Positions 52,597 to 62,224 of a DNA stretch of 64,000 nt are shown one piece after another. This DNA comes from Clostridia bacterium (GTDB lineage: Bacteria; Bacillota; Clostridia; Oscillospirales; Acutalibacteraceae). Position numbers and translations under genes: made by a program. The first letter of the stretch is position 1; the number at the start of each line of letters is the position of its first letter. The stretch spans positions 62,001 through 126,000 of the forward strand of contig JAKSQP010000004.1 in the NCBI GenBank assembly GCA_024404025.1. Reading direction: 5' to 3'. The notes beneath the pieces were generated by a model that saw only the letters and a list, made by a program, of their open reading frames with translations, was not told the DNA's origin and did not search any database.

Positions 52597-54021
52597 TCAA
52601 AGTTTTCCGATGCCGAAAGTGTATGTATCCGCTTTGCCGAGCTTGGAAGCATCATAAGTGCCGAGCATTTCAGCCATTTTAACGAAAGAAACCGTCTGTT
52701 CATACATCAGTTCGGGGTCAAATTTATCCATCTCGTGATTTTCGCTTTCAACGCAGAGATAATCGGGAGCGGTAACCAGCGCTATTTCGGGAATGCCGAC
52801 ATTGAAGAGCGACTGACCTTCTCCGAAATGAAGGAAATTGTGGCCTCGGAGAGTTACCGTGCGTACCTTTGATCTGCCTTCGAGAGAGCGGAAATAAATT
52901 TTATCCATCTCTTTATTTCCGGTGTAAACGACCTCTATGTCAACGGGATTCGTGCATTTATATTCGCCGTAATAATCTTTCCATTCGGTGCATCCGAGAT
53001 GCTCAACGGTCAGACCGGCAACGGCTTTGATATGGCCGTCTTTTCCGTCCCATAAATCCTTGTGATTATAGAGCCAGAGGGAGGTTGACTGATCGCTGAT
53101 TGCGTTGGGAGCCTTGAATTTCGGCAGCCTGAAATGGCCGCAGACGAAAGCAAAAATGAGGGTGCGTTCCGGTTTGTGCTCCGTGAAATATTTCATCATT
53201 GCAAGAAGAGAAACAGCTCCGTTTTCTTCAACGCAGTTAACGCCGTCGGTATGGGTGTTGATAATAACGGCTTCGTTTTTGTTTTTGCCTTCAATAGCGG
53301 CATAAACGGTTTCGCCGACGGCGGAGGTTTCTTTTTCTGCAAGAAGGGTGAGCGTTATTTTGTCCTTGCGTTCGCAGGCTTCGATAATCTTTTTTCCATC
53401 GGCTTCGTTGACCCAGAGAGCGGGGATACCCTGGTAATCGAGAATGAAATTGAGATACTGACCTTCAACCATTTCGCTGCTCATATCTTCCCATATACAG
53501 ATTGCCGCTTTAACTCCCATTTCGTGAGCTACCTGCAGGAACGGAAATTTTACAAATGCACTTGCAACGGGTCCTTTGTAATATTTTGAAAGTTTAAGGT
53601 CTTTGGGCATGGCAGCCTTCTGATTGAAAGCGATTCCCGAATATATGCTCTTGAAATCGTGCACCTTGATAACGGCAATCTTATCCCTTGCCTGAAGATA
53701 ATTTATGTGCTTGCCGTGAACACGGACAGCCTCTGCGGTAATGCCGGCAGCATCTGTTTCGCCCGAATACGGGAACGGAGATGAAACGTGAACCGGCATA
53801 TCACCCTCTGCGGTGTGGATAACGATTGATGAGCTTTTTGCCTGCCATCTGTCAAAATATTTTATGTCGCTCTGCGGAGCGATGCCCATTGCGGAGATTT
53901 CGTCCTTTATGTATCCGATGAAATCATTGTGAGCCTTTGAACCCGTCGGCCTTGAGCCGAAGGAATTCATTTTTTCAACGCCTTCAAGCAGGCTTTTTTC
54001 GGAAAACGGATAATCATTCAT
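52597..54021 (-). CDS. M28-like zinc aminopeptidase family protein
   Basis: 474 aa, no signal peptide. An N-terminal half contains a PA-like insertion (about 100-215, DKIAVIKVHDF) and the catalytic part starts with IINTHTDGVNCVEENGAVSLLAMM, where the His-x-Asp metal pair is kept. The usual downstream Asp-Asn is replaced by Glu-Asn, so the metal site is altered. The end carries FVKMAEML. A zinc aminopeptidase of the M28 type is the likely family; substrate unknown. Confidence 0.72.
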   Translation of the reverse strand: MNDYPFSEKSLLEGVEKMNSFGSRPTGSKAHNDFIGYIKDEISAMGIAPQSDIKYFDRWQAKSSSIVIHTAEGDMPVHVSSPFPYSGETDAAGITAEAVRVHGKHINYLQARDKIAVIKVHDFKSIYSGIAFNQKAAMPKDLKLSKYYKGPVASAFVKFPFLQVAHEMGVKAAICIWEDMSSEMVEGQYLNFILDYQGIPALWVNEADGKKIIEACERKDKITLTLLAEKETSAVGETVYAAIEGKNKNEAVIINTHTDGVNCVEENGAVSLLAMMKYFTEHKPERTLIFAFVCGHFRLPKFKAPNAISDQSTSLWLYNHKDLWDGKDGHIKAVAGLTVEHLGCTEWKDYYGEYKCTNPVDIEVVYTGNKEMDKIYFRSLEGRSKVRTVTLRGHNFLHFGEGQSLFNVGIPEIALVTAPDYLCVESENHEMDKFDPELMYEQTVSFVKMAEMLGTYDASKLGKADTYTFGIGKL

Positions 54022-54079
54022 TTTTTCTCCTTCTTTCTCAAAAACAGCCTCATTCCATAGGGGGAATGAAGCTTATTTT

Positions 54080-54616
54080 TTAAAATATGAATAATAATAC
54101 TGTGGCAATGATCCAGAAGATCACCGGAATCGACCATCTTTCAAGGTAAGCGCCGATTTTGGTTACGAGAGCGGGGATGAAAGCAAATATTCTGCCGATA
54201 ACGGGAACCTTTTTCTCTTTATATGCCATTTCCCAGAAAACAAGAATGTCTTCAACAAGCGGGAACTGACAGCAGAGAAGAGAAACGCCGATATAATATG
54301 AAAGAATATAGATTATGAAAAGCGGAATCGAATCATAGGGAGTGATTCCGAGCGGCTTGAGGTTGATATATCCCATAAGCATAAGCGGCCAGCCGATGAT
54401 CATATTCATATAGCCGGGTCCGGTTGCCATAAGGTAAGCCGCAAAGCCCTTTGAAGCAAAGGCGTGGTCAATGTGGCCGCAGTTATCGTGAAAACCGATA
54501 TAGCCGCCTTCTTCAACGGGGAGCTTAAGAATTTTGCAGGTCAGATGCTCCCAGAATGCTCTTATGAATGAGCCGGGAAGAGTGATGAGCTTTCCGATTA
54601 TATATAACATTCTCAT
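54080..54616 (-). CDS. unknown membrane protein
   Basis: 178 aa from ATG 54616, which overlaps the previous gene's stop as ATGA. About four hydrophobic segments are separated by GYIGFHDNCGHIDHAF, a His-rich cytoplasmic or luminal loop that could bind metal, and by a region with VEDILVFWEMAYKEKK. I do not recognise the family. It is coupled to the zinc-ribbon TPR gene and ends 59 bases before the peptidase start. Confidence 0.7.
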   Translation of the reverse strand: MRMLYIIGKLITLPGSFIRAFWEHLTCKILKLPVEEGGYIGFHDNCGHIDHAFASKGFAAYLMATGPGYMNMIIGWPLMLMGYINLKPLGITPYDSIPLFIIYILSYYIGVSLLCCQFPLVEDILVFWEMAYKEKKVPVIGRIFAFIPALVTKIGAYLERWSIPVIFWIIATVLLFIF

Positions 54617-56178
54617 AACAGGTCGCAAACTCCCTTCGTGAATATTTCTTCAACTGAAATTTTGCCGTCAACAATATCCTTTGCCGTCTGCGAAAGCTCT
54701 TCCTGGCTGTATGATTCAAGAAGAGAATCTATATTGGAAGCGTTTTCGGATTTGCCGGTGCCGTTTTTCTTTGCGAGAGCGGTGCAGATATAAACCGTGT
54801 TGACAAGTTCATCCGTATAGCCTGAGGAATCGCCCATTGAATAGAGATAATATGCTCTTTCTTCGGCGGCATAGGCTTCTTCAAAAGCGTTGTCATAATC
54901 CTTTTGGAGAAGATATGTCACTGCAAGCTGGCGGTGAAGCTCCGGAATATAATCATAGGTTTGGAATGCCTCGGTGCAGATTTCCTTGACCTTGTCATAT
55001 TCGCCGGAAAGGCGGTAGAACGTTGCATCAAGAACATATTTTGCATCAACCGTGTCATTGTATTTTGTGAAATCATCAATGAGGGTCTGCGCCTTGTCTT
55101 TTTCGCCCTTGAGCATCAGCGCACGGAGCTTTGTGAGATAAACCTTGTAATTGCCCTTGTCCTTTGCGAGCATTTCGTCCATCAGAGCGATTGCATCATC
55201 GGGCTTGTTCATTTTCAGATAAAGAGCGGCAAGGTCCTGATAATAGAGCCATGCGTAATTTTCTCCCGAAGCCTTTGCGGTCTTATCGAGAGCGGCATAT
55301 TTTTCCGAAAGAAGCTCAAAATCATCGTTTTTGAGATATTCGGCAGCGTTGCATATCATATAGTAAACGAAAACATCGTCAACGTTCTCCTGGCCTTTGA
55401 CGCTGAGGAACGCTTTTTCAATTTCGTCAACGGTTGCGCCGTCGTAAACCATGTCGCCGCCTGCCTGTGAAATTGCGTTATAGGAGCTCTGGAAGGTTTC
55501 GAGCATCTTTTTATAACTCTGAAGCTTTTTGTTTCTTGAAACATAGCCGTCATCTTCAACGGAGAAAACGGCGCCGATGCTGTTGCCCGCTTCAAGAGGA
55601 GAATATGCGTTTGCGATTGCTTCGATCTGCTTTGCCTTAAGACCGCAGCCTATTTTGACAAACGGAATTTCTCTGCCGAGAATGCTTGAAAGTTCATCTC
55701 TGACGGATGATGTTTCGCTGTAAGCATAATAAGCCGAATACCAGCAGTCATTTGCGGCATATCCGTCGCCCTTTGCGCTCTGAATCGCTATTGAGCTGAC
55801 AAGGAAAACCTGAGCGGTTGCGAAAAGCGAAAGCAGGAGAGCGGCAAAGCCGATGATCCAGCCGGCAGCGGGGATTTTCGTTTTGAGAAGCTCTTTTTCG
55901 CAGGTTTCGCAATATTCGCTGCCCTCTTTGCATCTTCTTGATCCGCAGCGCACGCAAAGCTCGTCTTCGGGAATTTCTTCTTCCTCTTCTGCTGCTTCGC
56001 CCTCTTCGGAGGATTCTGCGGTTTCCGGATTTTCTTCCGCTGCTTCTGCGGGAGCTTCACCGGGAAGAGCTTCTTCCTGTAAGGCGGCAGTTTTTTTCTT
56101 TTTGGTTGAGAGAATTATTGCAGCTGCCGCAATTACAATGGCGGCAACGGCAATGGCTAACCAGATCCATTTCTGCAT
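54613..56178 (-). CDS. membrane-anchored zinc-ribbon and TPR protein
   Basis: 521 aa. N-terminal membrane helix (3-24), a Glu/Ala-rich acidic linker (about 34-74), a zinc ribbon (CVRCGSRRCKEGSEYCETC, 76-94), a second helix (about 104-130), and a C-terminal soluble half with TPR-like helices (about 300-470, including PDDAIALMDEMLAKDKGNYKVY). The soluble half would be on one side of two membrane passes. Function unknown; a scaffold for the coupled membrane protein is inferred. Confidence 0.75.
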   Translation of the reverse strand: MQKWIWLAIAVAAIVIAAAAIILSTKKKKTAALQEEALPGEAPAEAAEENPETAESSEEGEAAEEEEEIPEDELCVRCGSRRCKEGSEYCETCEKELLKTKIPAAGWIIGFAALLLSLFATAQVFLVSSIAIQSAKGDGYAANDCWYSAYYAYSETSSVRDELSSILGREIPFVKIGCGLKAKQIEAIANAYSPLEAGNSIGAVFSVEDDGYVSRNKKLQSYKKMLETFQSSYNAISQAGGDMVYDGATVDEIEKAFLSVKGQENVDDVFVYYMICNAAEYLKNDDFELLSEKYAALDKTAKASGENYAWLYYQDLAALYLKMNKPDDAIALMDEMLAKDKGNYKVYLTKLRALMLKGEKDKAQTLIDDFTKYNDTVDAKYVLDATFYRLSGEYDKVKEICTEAFQTYDYIPELHRQLAVTYLLQKDYDNAFEEAYAAEERAYYLYSMGDSSGYTDELVNTVYICTALAKKNGTGKSENASNIDSLLESYSQEELSQTAKDIVDGKISVEEIFTKGVCDLL

Positions 56179-56273
56179 AATCCATTTCTCGCTTTCTGTT
56201 TAAGTAATTAAAATATTATCATTTACAGACCTTAATTTCAAATAAAATCCGCATTGTTTACATAAAGTTAAAA

Positions 56274-57803
56274 TTATCTGTGCCAATAGCTGCGGTCAAG
56301 GCTGCGATACTGAACTGCCTGCGCAATATGAGGCACATCAATTTTCCCGCTTCCCTGCAGGTCGGCAACCGTTCTTGCGACCCGAAGTACTTTATCATAG
56401 GCTCTTGCCGAGAAATCGAGCCTTTCAAAAACTCTTTTCAGAGTGGCTTCTGCGGCAGGGGTCAGAACGCAGAATTCTCTCGTTTGAGCGGAATCCATTT
56501 TCGCATTGCACGAAACTCCGCTCCCTTTGAGCCTTTCCTGCTGGATCTTTCTTGCGGCGTTGACTCTCTTCTTTATTTCCGCCGAGGATTCCGAAGGCAT
56601 TTTATCGGAGAGCTTTTCAAAATCAACGGGCGGAACTTCAATATGAATATCAATTCTGTCAAGCAAAGGACCCGAAATCCGTGAAAGATAACGCTTTGCG
56701 GCTCCCTCCGGGCAGGTACACGGTCTTTTCGGATGGCCGAAATATCCGCAGGGGCAGGGATTCATTGCACACACTATCATTGCAGAGCAGGGATAGGTGA
56801 GCGATGCGTTTGCGCGGGAAATCGTGATTTTGCTGTCTTCAATCGGCTGGCGAAGAACCTCCATGGCAACTCTTGAAAATTCGGGAAGCTCATCGAGAAA
56901 CAGAACGCCGTTATGAGCAAGCGAAATTTCGCCGGGTTTCGGAACTGCTCCTCCGCCCGAAAGACCTGCGGGTGAAACCGTATGGTGAGGCGAGCGAAAA
57001 GGTCTTTCTCTGATGAGTGAAACGCCCTCCGGAAGAACTCCCGCAATCGAATAAAGCTCGGTAGTCTGAAGGCTTTCTTCAAATGTCATATCCGGCAGGA
57101 TAGACGGAAGCCTTTTTGCGAGCATACTTTTGCCAGAGCCGGGAGGTCCGATCATAAGAATATTGTGTCCTCCCGCAGCGGCGATTTCAAGAGCGAGCCT
57201 CGCTTCCTGCTGACCCTTGACATCCCTGAAATCCGGCAGAGGAAGACGATTTATCGCTTCCGCATTTTCATCAAAGCTTACCGGCGAAAGCGGATTTGTT
57301 CCGTTTAAATGATTGATTATTTCAACAACATTTTCTGCGGCGAATATTTCCGCATTTTTCACAACGGAGCATTCGTGAGCGTTTGCTTTCGGCACGAAAA
57401 TGCGTTTTATTCCGCTGTTTGCCGCTCTTATGACCATCGGGAGAGCGCCGTTGACCCGGCGGATAAGCCCGTCAAGCGAAAGTTCGCCGATGAAAGCGCA
57501 GTCATCGGTATTGCAGCGGAGCTGCTGATTCGCCTTGAGAACGGCAATGAAAATCGGCAGGTCATAAACGGGGCCTTCTTTTCTCACATCCGCAGGGGAA
57601 AGATTTATCGTGATTCTGCTTTGAGGAAATGTAAATCCGGAATTTTTGATCGCCGAACGAACACGATTTTTTGATTCGCTGACCGCCGTATCCGGCAGAC
57701 CGACCATTTCTATTTTCGGAAGCCCCTGGCCGTAGTCAACCTCAACGCCGACCATATAGCTGTCTATTCCGAAAAGCCCCATGCTGTTTATGCGAGCAAA
57801 CAT
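56274..57803 (-). CDS. comM: YifB/ComM Mg-chelatase-like AAA+ ATPase
   Basis: 509 aa. N-terminal ChlI-type domain (VGLPDTAVSESKNRVRSAIKN, then INLSPADVRKEGP), AAA+ Walker A GPPGSGKSMLAKRL, Walker B GVLFLDELPEF, and a zinc-type CPCGYFGHPKRPCTC insert. ComM is a helicase that extends branch migration during natural transformation; a role in DNA uptake is an inference here. The gene appears monocistronic. Confidence 0.92.
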   Translation of the reverse strand: MFARINSMGLFGIDSYMVGVEVDYGQGLPKIEMVGLPDTAVSESKNRVRSAIKNSGFTFPQSRITINLSPADVRKEGPVYDLPIFIAVLKANQQLRCNTDDCAFIGELSLDGLIRRVNGALPMVIRAANSGIKRIFVPKANAHECSVVKNAEIFAAENVVEIINHLNGTNPLSPVSFDENAEAINRLPLPDFRDVKGQQEARLALEIAAAGGHNILMIGPPGSGKSMLAKRLPSILPDMTFEESLQTTELYSIAGVLPEGVSLIRERPFRSPHHTVSPAGLSGGGAVPKPGEISLAHNGVLFLDELPEFSRVAMEVLRQPIEDSKITISRANASLTYPCSAMIVCAMNPCPCGYFGHPKRPCTCPEGAAKRYLSRISGPLLDRIDIHIEVPPVDFEKLSDKMPSESSAEIKKRVNAARKIQQERLKGSGVSCNAKMDSAQTREFCVLTPAAEATLKRVFERLDFSARAYDKVLRVARTVADLQGSGKIDVPHIAQAVQYRSLDRSYWHR

Positions 57804-57981
57804 CAGTTCATCTCCTCCGTATTATTTTGCGTATATATGTTAAATAATATCATAAACAGAAAAAAATTACAACCTTAACGGAAAACGATGTGATATTTTT
57901 TATTATATTTCTTTAAAAGAATATTAAAATAAAATATATTTGTTATTATGTAAAATGGAATAATATACTGGAGTGATGGTT

Positions 57982-60159
57982 TTGGCAAAGACTCTTGTTC
58001 TTACCGAAAAACCGTCCGTTGCGAAGGACATTGCGAGAGTTCTCGGATGCAGAAAAAACGGCAGCGGATGTATTATCGGTGATAAATATATAGTTACCTG
58101 GGCGCTCGGCCATCTTGTTACCCTTGCCGACCCCGAGGCGTATGACAATAAATATAAAACCTGGCGTATGGAGGATCTTCCGATGCTTCCGAAGCACATG
58201 AAGCTCGTTGTTATCGGCCAGACCTCGAAGCAGTTCAAGGCGGTCAGCGCTCTGCTTTCAAGCCCGGAAATCAGCAATGTTGTTATTGCAACGGATGCCG
58301 GAAGAGAAGGCGAGCTGGTTGCAAGATGGATAATTCAGAAAGCGAACTGCAGAAAACCGATGCAGAGATTATGGATTTCATCGCAGACGGATAAGGCGAT
58401 CAAAGAGGGCTTTGCTTCTCTGAAGCCCTCATCGCAATATGATAATTTATACAGAAGCGCTCAATGCAGAGCAGAGGCAGATTGGCTTGTGGGGCTTAAT
58501 GTGAGCCGTGCGCTGACCTGCAAACATAACGCTCAGCTTTCGGCAGGCAGAGTTCAGACCCCGACTCTTGCAATGATAGTCAAAAGAGAAGAAGAAATTC
58601 TGAAATTCAGACCGAAAACCTTTTATACGGTCAAGGCGGATTTCGGCGGATATTCGGCGCTTTATAAGGATACGCATAATCAGGCAAGATTCTTTGATCA
58701 GGCAGCAGCGCAGAAAATTGCCGACGAAATCAAGGGCAAAAGAGGGATTCTTTCGGAGGTCAAAAAGGTTTATCGCTTCAAGGCTCCGCCTGCAGCTTAT
58801 GACCTGACGGAGCTTCAGAGAGATGCAAACAGAAAATACGGCTATTCCGCAAAGCAGACGCTTTCATATATGCAGAGCCTTTATGAAACTCATAAGCTGC
58901 TCACATATCCGAGAACGGATTCGAGATACATTACAAAGGATGTTGTTGCAACTCTTCCCGAAAGGCTGCGTGCGATAGCAGTCGGTCCCTATAAAGAGCT
59001 TGCGAATGCGGTGCTTAAAATGAAGCCGCTTTCCACAAAATATATAGTAAACGATGCAAAAGTCACAGATCATCATGCGATAATTCCGACGGAGCAGTAT
59101 GTTGACCTTAACAAGCTTTCTCGTGAGGAACGCCATATCTATGACCTTGTTGTGCGCCGCTTTATCGCCGTGTTGAGTGCGCCGTTTGAATATGACGAGG
59201 TGCAGGTCAAAATCACCGTCGGCGGATATAATTTTTACACAAAGGGTCAAACCGTTAAATCCGCAGGCTGGAAAGCGGTCTATGATTCATCGCTTGAAGA
59301 TGATGACGAAGAGGATTCCGATATTTCTTCGCAGTCGCTGCCCGCTCTTTCGCAGGGAGCGCCGGCTTTTGTTCAGAATGTAAGAGTCAGCGAGGGCAAA
59401 ACCGCTCCGCCTGCAAGATATACGGAAGCAACTCTGCTCACGGCAATGGAAAACCCGACGGGTCAGGTTGATGACGGCTCGCTTCGTGATGCTCTCAAAA
59501 CTGCGGGAGGTCTGGGTACTCCGGCAACAAGAGCCGATATAATCGAAAAGCTCTTTGATTCTTTCTGCGTTGAGCGCAGAGGCAGAGAGATTTATCCGAC
59601 CTCAAAGGGCAAACAGCTCATTGAAATCGTGCCTGCCGAGCTTCGCTCCGCAGAGATGACGGCAAAATGGGAGCAGCGCCTTTCGCTTATTGCAAACGGC
59701 AAGGCGGATGACCGCCGGTTTATAGAAGAAATGCGCACCTATGCGGCGTCGCTTGTAAACGATGTCAGATCGGGTGATGCGCAATACAGACACGATAATA
59801 TCACCCGTGAGGTATGCCCCGAATGCGGAAAATATCTGCTTGAGGTCAACGGCAAAAAGGGAAAGATGCTTATTTGCCAGGACAGAGAATGCGGATACCG
59901 CAAGAGCATAAGCGTTGTCACGAATGCCCGATGCCCCGAATGCCATAAGAAGCTTGAAATGAGGGGCGAGGGAGATAAAAAAACATTTTTCTGCGTTTGC
60001 GGATACCGTGAAAAGCTTTCGGATTTTGAAAAACGGAAAGAAAGCAGCGGCGCAGGCAAGAGAGATGTTGCCGGCTATATGCAGAAGCAGGCAAAGGAGA
60101 GGGTCGCAAGCAATCCTCTCGCAGATCAGCTCGCAAAGTGGATGGAGGAAAACAAATGA
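57982..60159 (+). CDS. topB: DNA topoisomerase III (type IA)
   Basis: About 725 aa. Starts MAKTLVLTEKPSVAKDIARVLG from TTG 57982, eight bases after GGAG; an ATG at 57976 is only two bases from that site. Toprim domain, the catalytic Tyr309 in LLTYPRTDSRY, and a C-terminal pair of Cys zinc motifs (CPECGKYLLEV and CPECHKKLEM with later Cys) are present. It unlinks single-stranded regions. The 3' end overlaps the lipoprotein start as ATGA. Confidence 0.93.
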   Translation: MAKTLVLTEKPSVAKDIARVLGCRKNGSGCIIGDKYIVTWALGHLVTLADPEAYDNKYKTWRMEDLPMLPKHMKLVVIGQTSKQFKAVSALLSSPEISNVVIATDAGREGELVARWIIQKANCRKPMQRLWISSQTDKAIKEGFASLKPSSQYDNLYRSAQCRAEADWLVGLNVSRALTCKHNAQLSAGRVQTPTLAMIVKREEEILKFRPKTFYTVKADFGGYSALYKDTHNQARFFDQAAAQKIADEIKGKRGILSEVKKVYRFKAPPAAYDLTELQRDANRKYGYSAKQTLSYMQSLYETHKLLTYPRTDSRYITKDVVATLPERLRAIAVGPYKELANAVLKMKPLSTKYIVNDAKVTDHHAIIPTEQYVDLNKLSREERHIYDLVVRRFIAVLSAPFEYDEVQVKITVGGYNFYTKGQTVKSAGWKAVYDSSLEDDDEEDSDISSQSLPALSQGAPAFVQNVRVSEGKTAPPARYTEATLLTAMENPTGQVDDGSLRDALKTAGGLGTPATRADIIEKLFDSFCVERRGREIYPTSKGKQLIEIVPAELRSAEMTAKWEQRLSLIANGKADDRRFIEEMRTYAASLVNDVRSGDAQYRHDNITREVCPECGKYLLEVNGKKGKMLICQDRECGYRKSISVVTNARCPECHKKLEMRGEGDKKTFFCVCGYREKLSDFEKRKESSGAGKRDVAGYMQKQAKERVASNPLADQLAKWMEENK

Positions 60160-61778
60160 AAAGGTTTTTTTCTTTGTTTCTCGTTTTGGTTTTTATATTT
60201 ATGCTTTCTTCCTGCTCCGATAAAAGCACGGGTAAAAGCGTAACCTATTCAATAGGCAATTCGCCGGCAACCCTTGATCCGCAGTTTGCTTCGGATACTG
60301 CGGCGCAGGTGGTTATCAACAACACCTTTGAGGGACTTGTAAGACTTGATAAGGACGGAAAGGTCATTCCGGGGATCGCAGAGGAATGGAGCATTTCCGC
60401 CGACGGACTTACCTATGCTTTCAAGCTCAAGGAGGGCACGGAATGGTATTGCCCCGCCGTTCTGAAAAAGGAATACGGCGATGAATTCTATGAGAAATTT
60501 TCAACTGCAAAGGTTACGGCAGAGGATTTTGTTTTTGCCTGCCGGAGAGCAATAACCCTGCGAGAGGGAACAACTCATGCCCACAGACTTTTCGTTATCG
60601 AGAATGCTCCCCAGGTCTATTCGGGCGCTCTTCCCGTTGAAAAGCTCGGTGTTTCCGCTCCCGATGCAAATACGCTTGTTATAAAGCTGAATGCTCCGTG
60701 CTCCGATTTTCTTGAAAGGCTCACCGAATGCGAATTTATGCCCTGCAACGCCGATTTCTTTGAGGCGATGGGCGGAAGATACGGCATTTCCAACAAGCAT
60801 ATCATGTGCAACGGACCTTTCTATATTACCGCATGGGATCCCGAAACATCAATAACTGCCAAGGCGAATAAATTTTATGCAGGCGAGCAGACCGTTGTGC
60901 CGTCTTCCGTTATTTTCACATTTGATGATGATCCCGGATCGGTTGCTTCAAAGGTCTCATCCGCAGCTCTTCTTGCGGGAATTCTTCCGCCGGATATTGA
61001 GATGCCGGAGGATACACATTTTGTTAAAGAAAACAGAAACGGAATTTTCGGTTTCTGCTTTAACTGCTCCGATGAACTGCTCCGGAATGTGAATCTGCGC
61101 CTGGCGCTCTGCTGCAGCATTGACAGAAATATATTTTCTCCCGTCAACGATAACACGAAGCCGCAGTTCGGATTTATTCCCGAAAGCTGTTCCGTCGGCA
61201 GCGAAAGCTATGCGCAGGCCGCCAAAGGGCAAACGCCGATAATCAGTTACAGCGAAGCAATGGCATCCGGATTTTTCAATGCTTCTCTTGAAGAGCTTGA
61301 AAAGAGCAAAGTCAATCTGACGGTCATCTGCCCGGAATGGCTTGAAACGCAGGTCAGGCAGCAGCTTCAGGTCTGGCAGAGAGTTCTCGGCATAAACATC
61401 GGCCTTGTTGTGAATGCAATGCCGGTTGAAGAAATCAACAAAGCGCTTTCCGCCGGAGAATATCAGATTGCCCTTGCGGGAATCGCATCCGAATATGAAA
61501 CGGCGGTTGATTATGTCAAATCGTTCAGAAACGGCGGATTTTTCCGCTTTGATACGGCGGAATACGGCGTGATTGTTGATAAGCTGATGAATACCGAAAA
61601 CGAAACGGAGCTTGTTGAAGGCTGCTTCACGGCGGAAAATTTCATTCTTCAGCAGGGAATCTGCTTCCCGGTTTATTCGAGAGCGAGCAGCTTCATTGTT
61701 TCGGATGAAGCAGATGAAATCTATATGCCCGGCGGACCGTCAACGGTTACTTTTATTGCCGCAAAGAGGTTTGATTGA
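60156..61778 (+). CDS. peptide-binding ABC transporter lipoprotein (SBP family 5)
   Basis: 540 aa from ATG 60156. Lipoprotein signal peptide MKRFFSLFLVLVFIFMLSSC with lipidation at Cys20. The SBP_bac_5 features follow: TLDPQFASDTAAQVV, FEGLVRLD, EWSISADGLTYAFKLKEG and the late NLTVICPEWLE. It captures oligopeptides outside the membrane. No permease or ATPase genes follow, so it must use components encoded elsewhere. It overlaps topB by four bases and the VanZ-like gene by one. Confidence 0.9.
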   Translation: MKRFFSLFLVLVFIFMLSSCSDKSTGKSVTYSIGNSPATLDPQFASDTAAQVVINNTFEGLVRLDKDGKVIPGIAEEWSISADGLTYAFKLKEGTEWYCPAVLKKEYGDEFYEKFSTAKVTAEDFVFACRRAITLREGTTHAHRLFVIENAPQVYSGALPVEKLGVSAPDANTLVIKLNAPCSDFLERLTECEFMPCNADFFEAMGGRYGISNKHIMCNGPFYITAWDPETSITAKANKFYAGEQTVVPSSVIFTFDDDPGSVASKVSSAALLAGILPPDIEMPEDTHFVKENRNGIFGFCFNCSDELLRNVNLRLALCCSIDRNIFSPVNDNTKPQFGFIPESCSVGSESYAQAAKGQTPIISYSEAMASGFFNASLEELEKSKVNLTVICPEWLETQVRQQLQVWQRVLGINIGLVVNAMPVEEINKALSAGEYQIALAGIASEYETAVDYVKSFRNGGFFRFDTAEYGVIVDKLMNTENETELVEGCFTAENFILQQGICFPVYSRASSFIVSDEADEIYMPGGPSTVTFIAAKRFD

Positions 61779-62224
61779 TGACAAAGAAAAATATCGTATC
61801 CGGAATAATTGCGGTTGCCGCAGTTCTTCTCTGCATGGGAATGATTTTCTTTTTTTCATCGCAGGATGCAAGTGAATCAACAATGATGAGCGACAGGTTT
61901 GCATTTCTTCTGCGCTGGCCTTTTGCAGTGAAGATCCTGAGAAAATGCGCTCATTTCAGCGAATTTGCCCTGCTCGGATTTTTAACGGCATTAGCCGTGA
62001 AGAATTTTGAAAAAAAGAAATTTATTCCTGCTGCGTTTGCCATATCCGCAGCCTATGCCGCAACGGATGAGCTTCACCAGCTTTTTGTTGAGGGCAGAGC
62101 GTGCAGATTTTTTGATTTCGGGGTGGATTGCAGCGGAGCGCTGGCGGGAATAGCCTTTGCCGCTCTGATGATATATTTGTTTTCCCGTTTGAGGGGAGGA
62201 AAAAAAGATGACGGAAAATGCTAA
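61778..62224 (+). CDS. VanZ-like membrane protein
   Basis: 148 aa, four predicted helices. RKCAHFSEFALLGFL and ATDELHQLFVEGRACRFFDFGVD are the conserved His/Glu- and Asp-bearing blocks of VanZ-like proteins. VanZ gives low-level teicoplanin resistance in enterococci; the common chromosomal members have unknown roles in the envelope. The start overlaps the lipoprotein stop and its own end overlaps the GH5-like gene by 17 bases. Confidence 0.85.
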   Translation: MTKKNIVSGIIAVAAVLLCMGMIFFFSSQDASESTMMSDRFAFLLRWPFAVKILRKCAHFSEFALLGFLTALAVKNFEKKKFIPAAFAISAAYAATDELHQLFVEGRACRFFDFGVDCSGALAGIAFAALMIYLFSRLRGGKKDDGKC

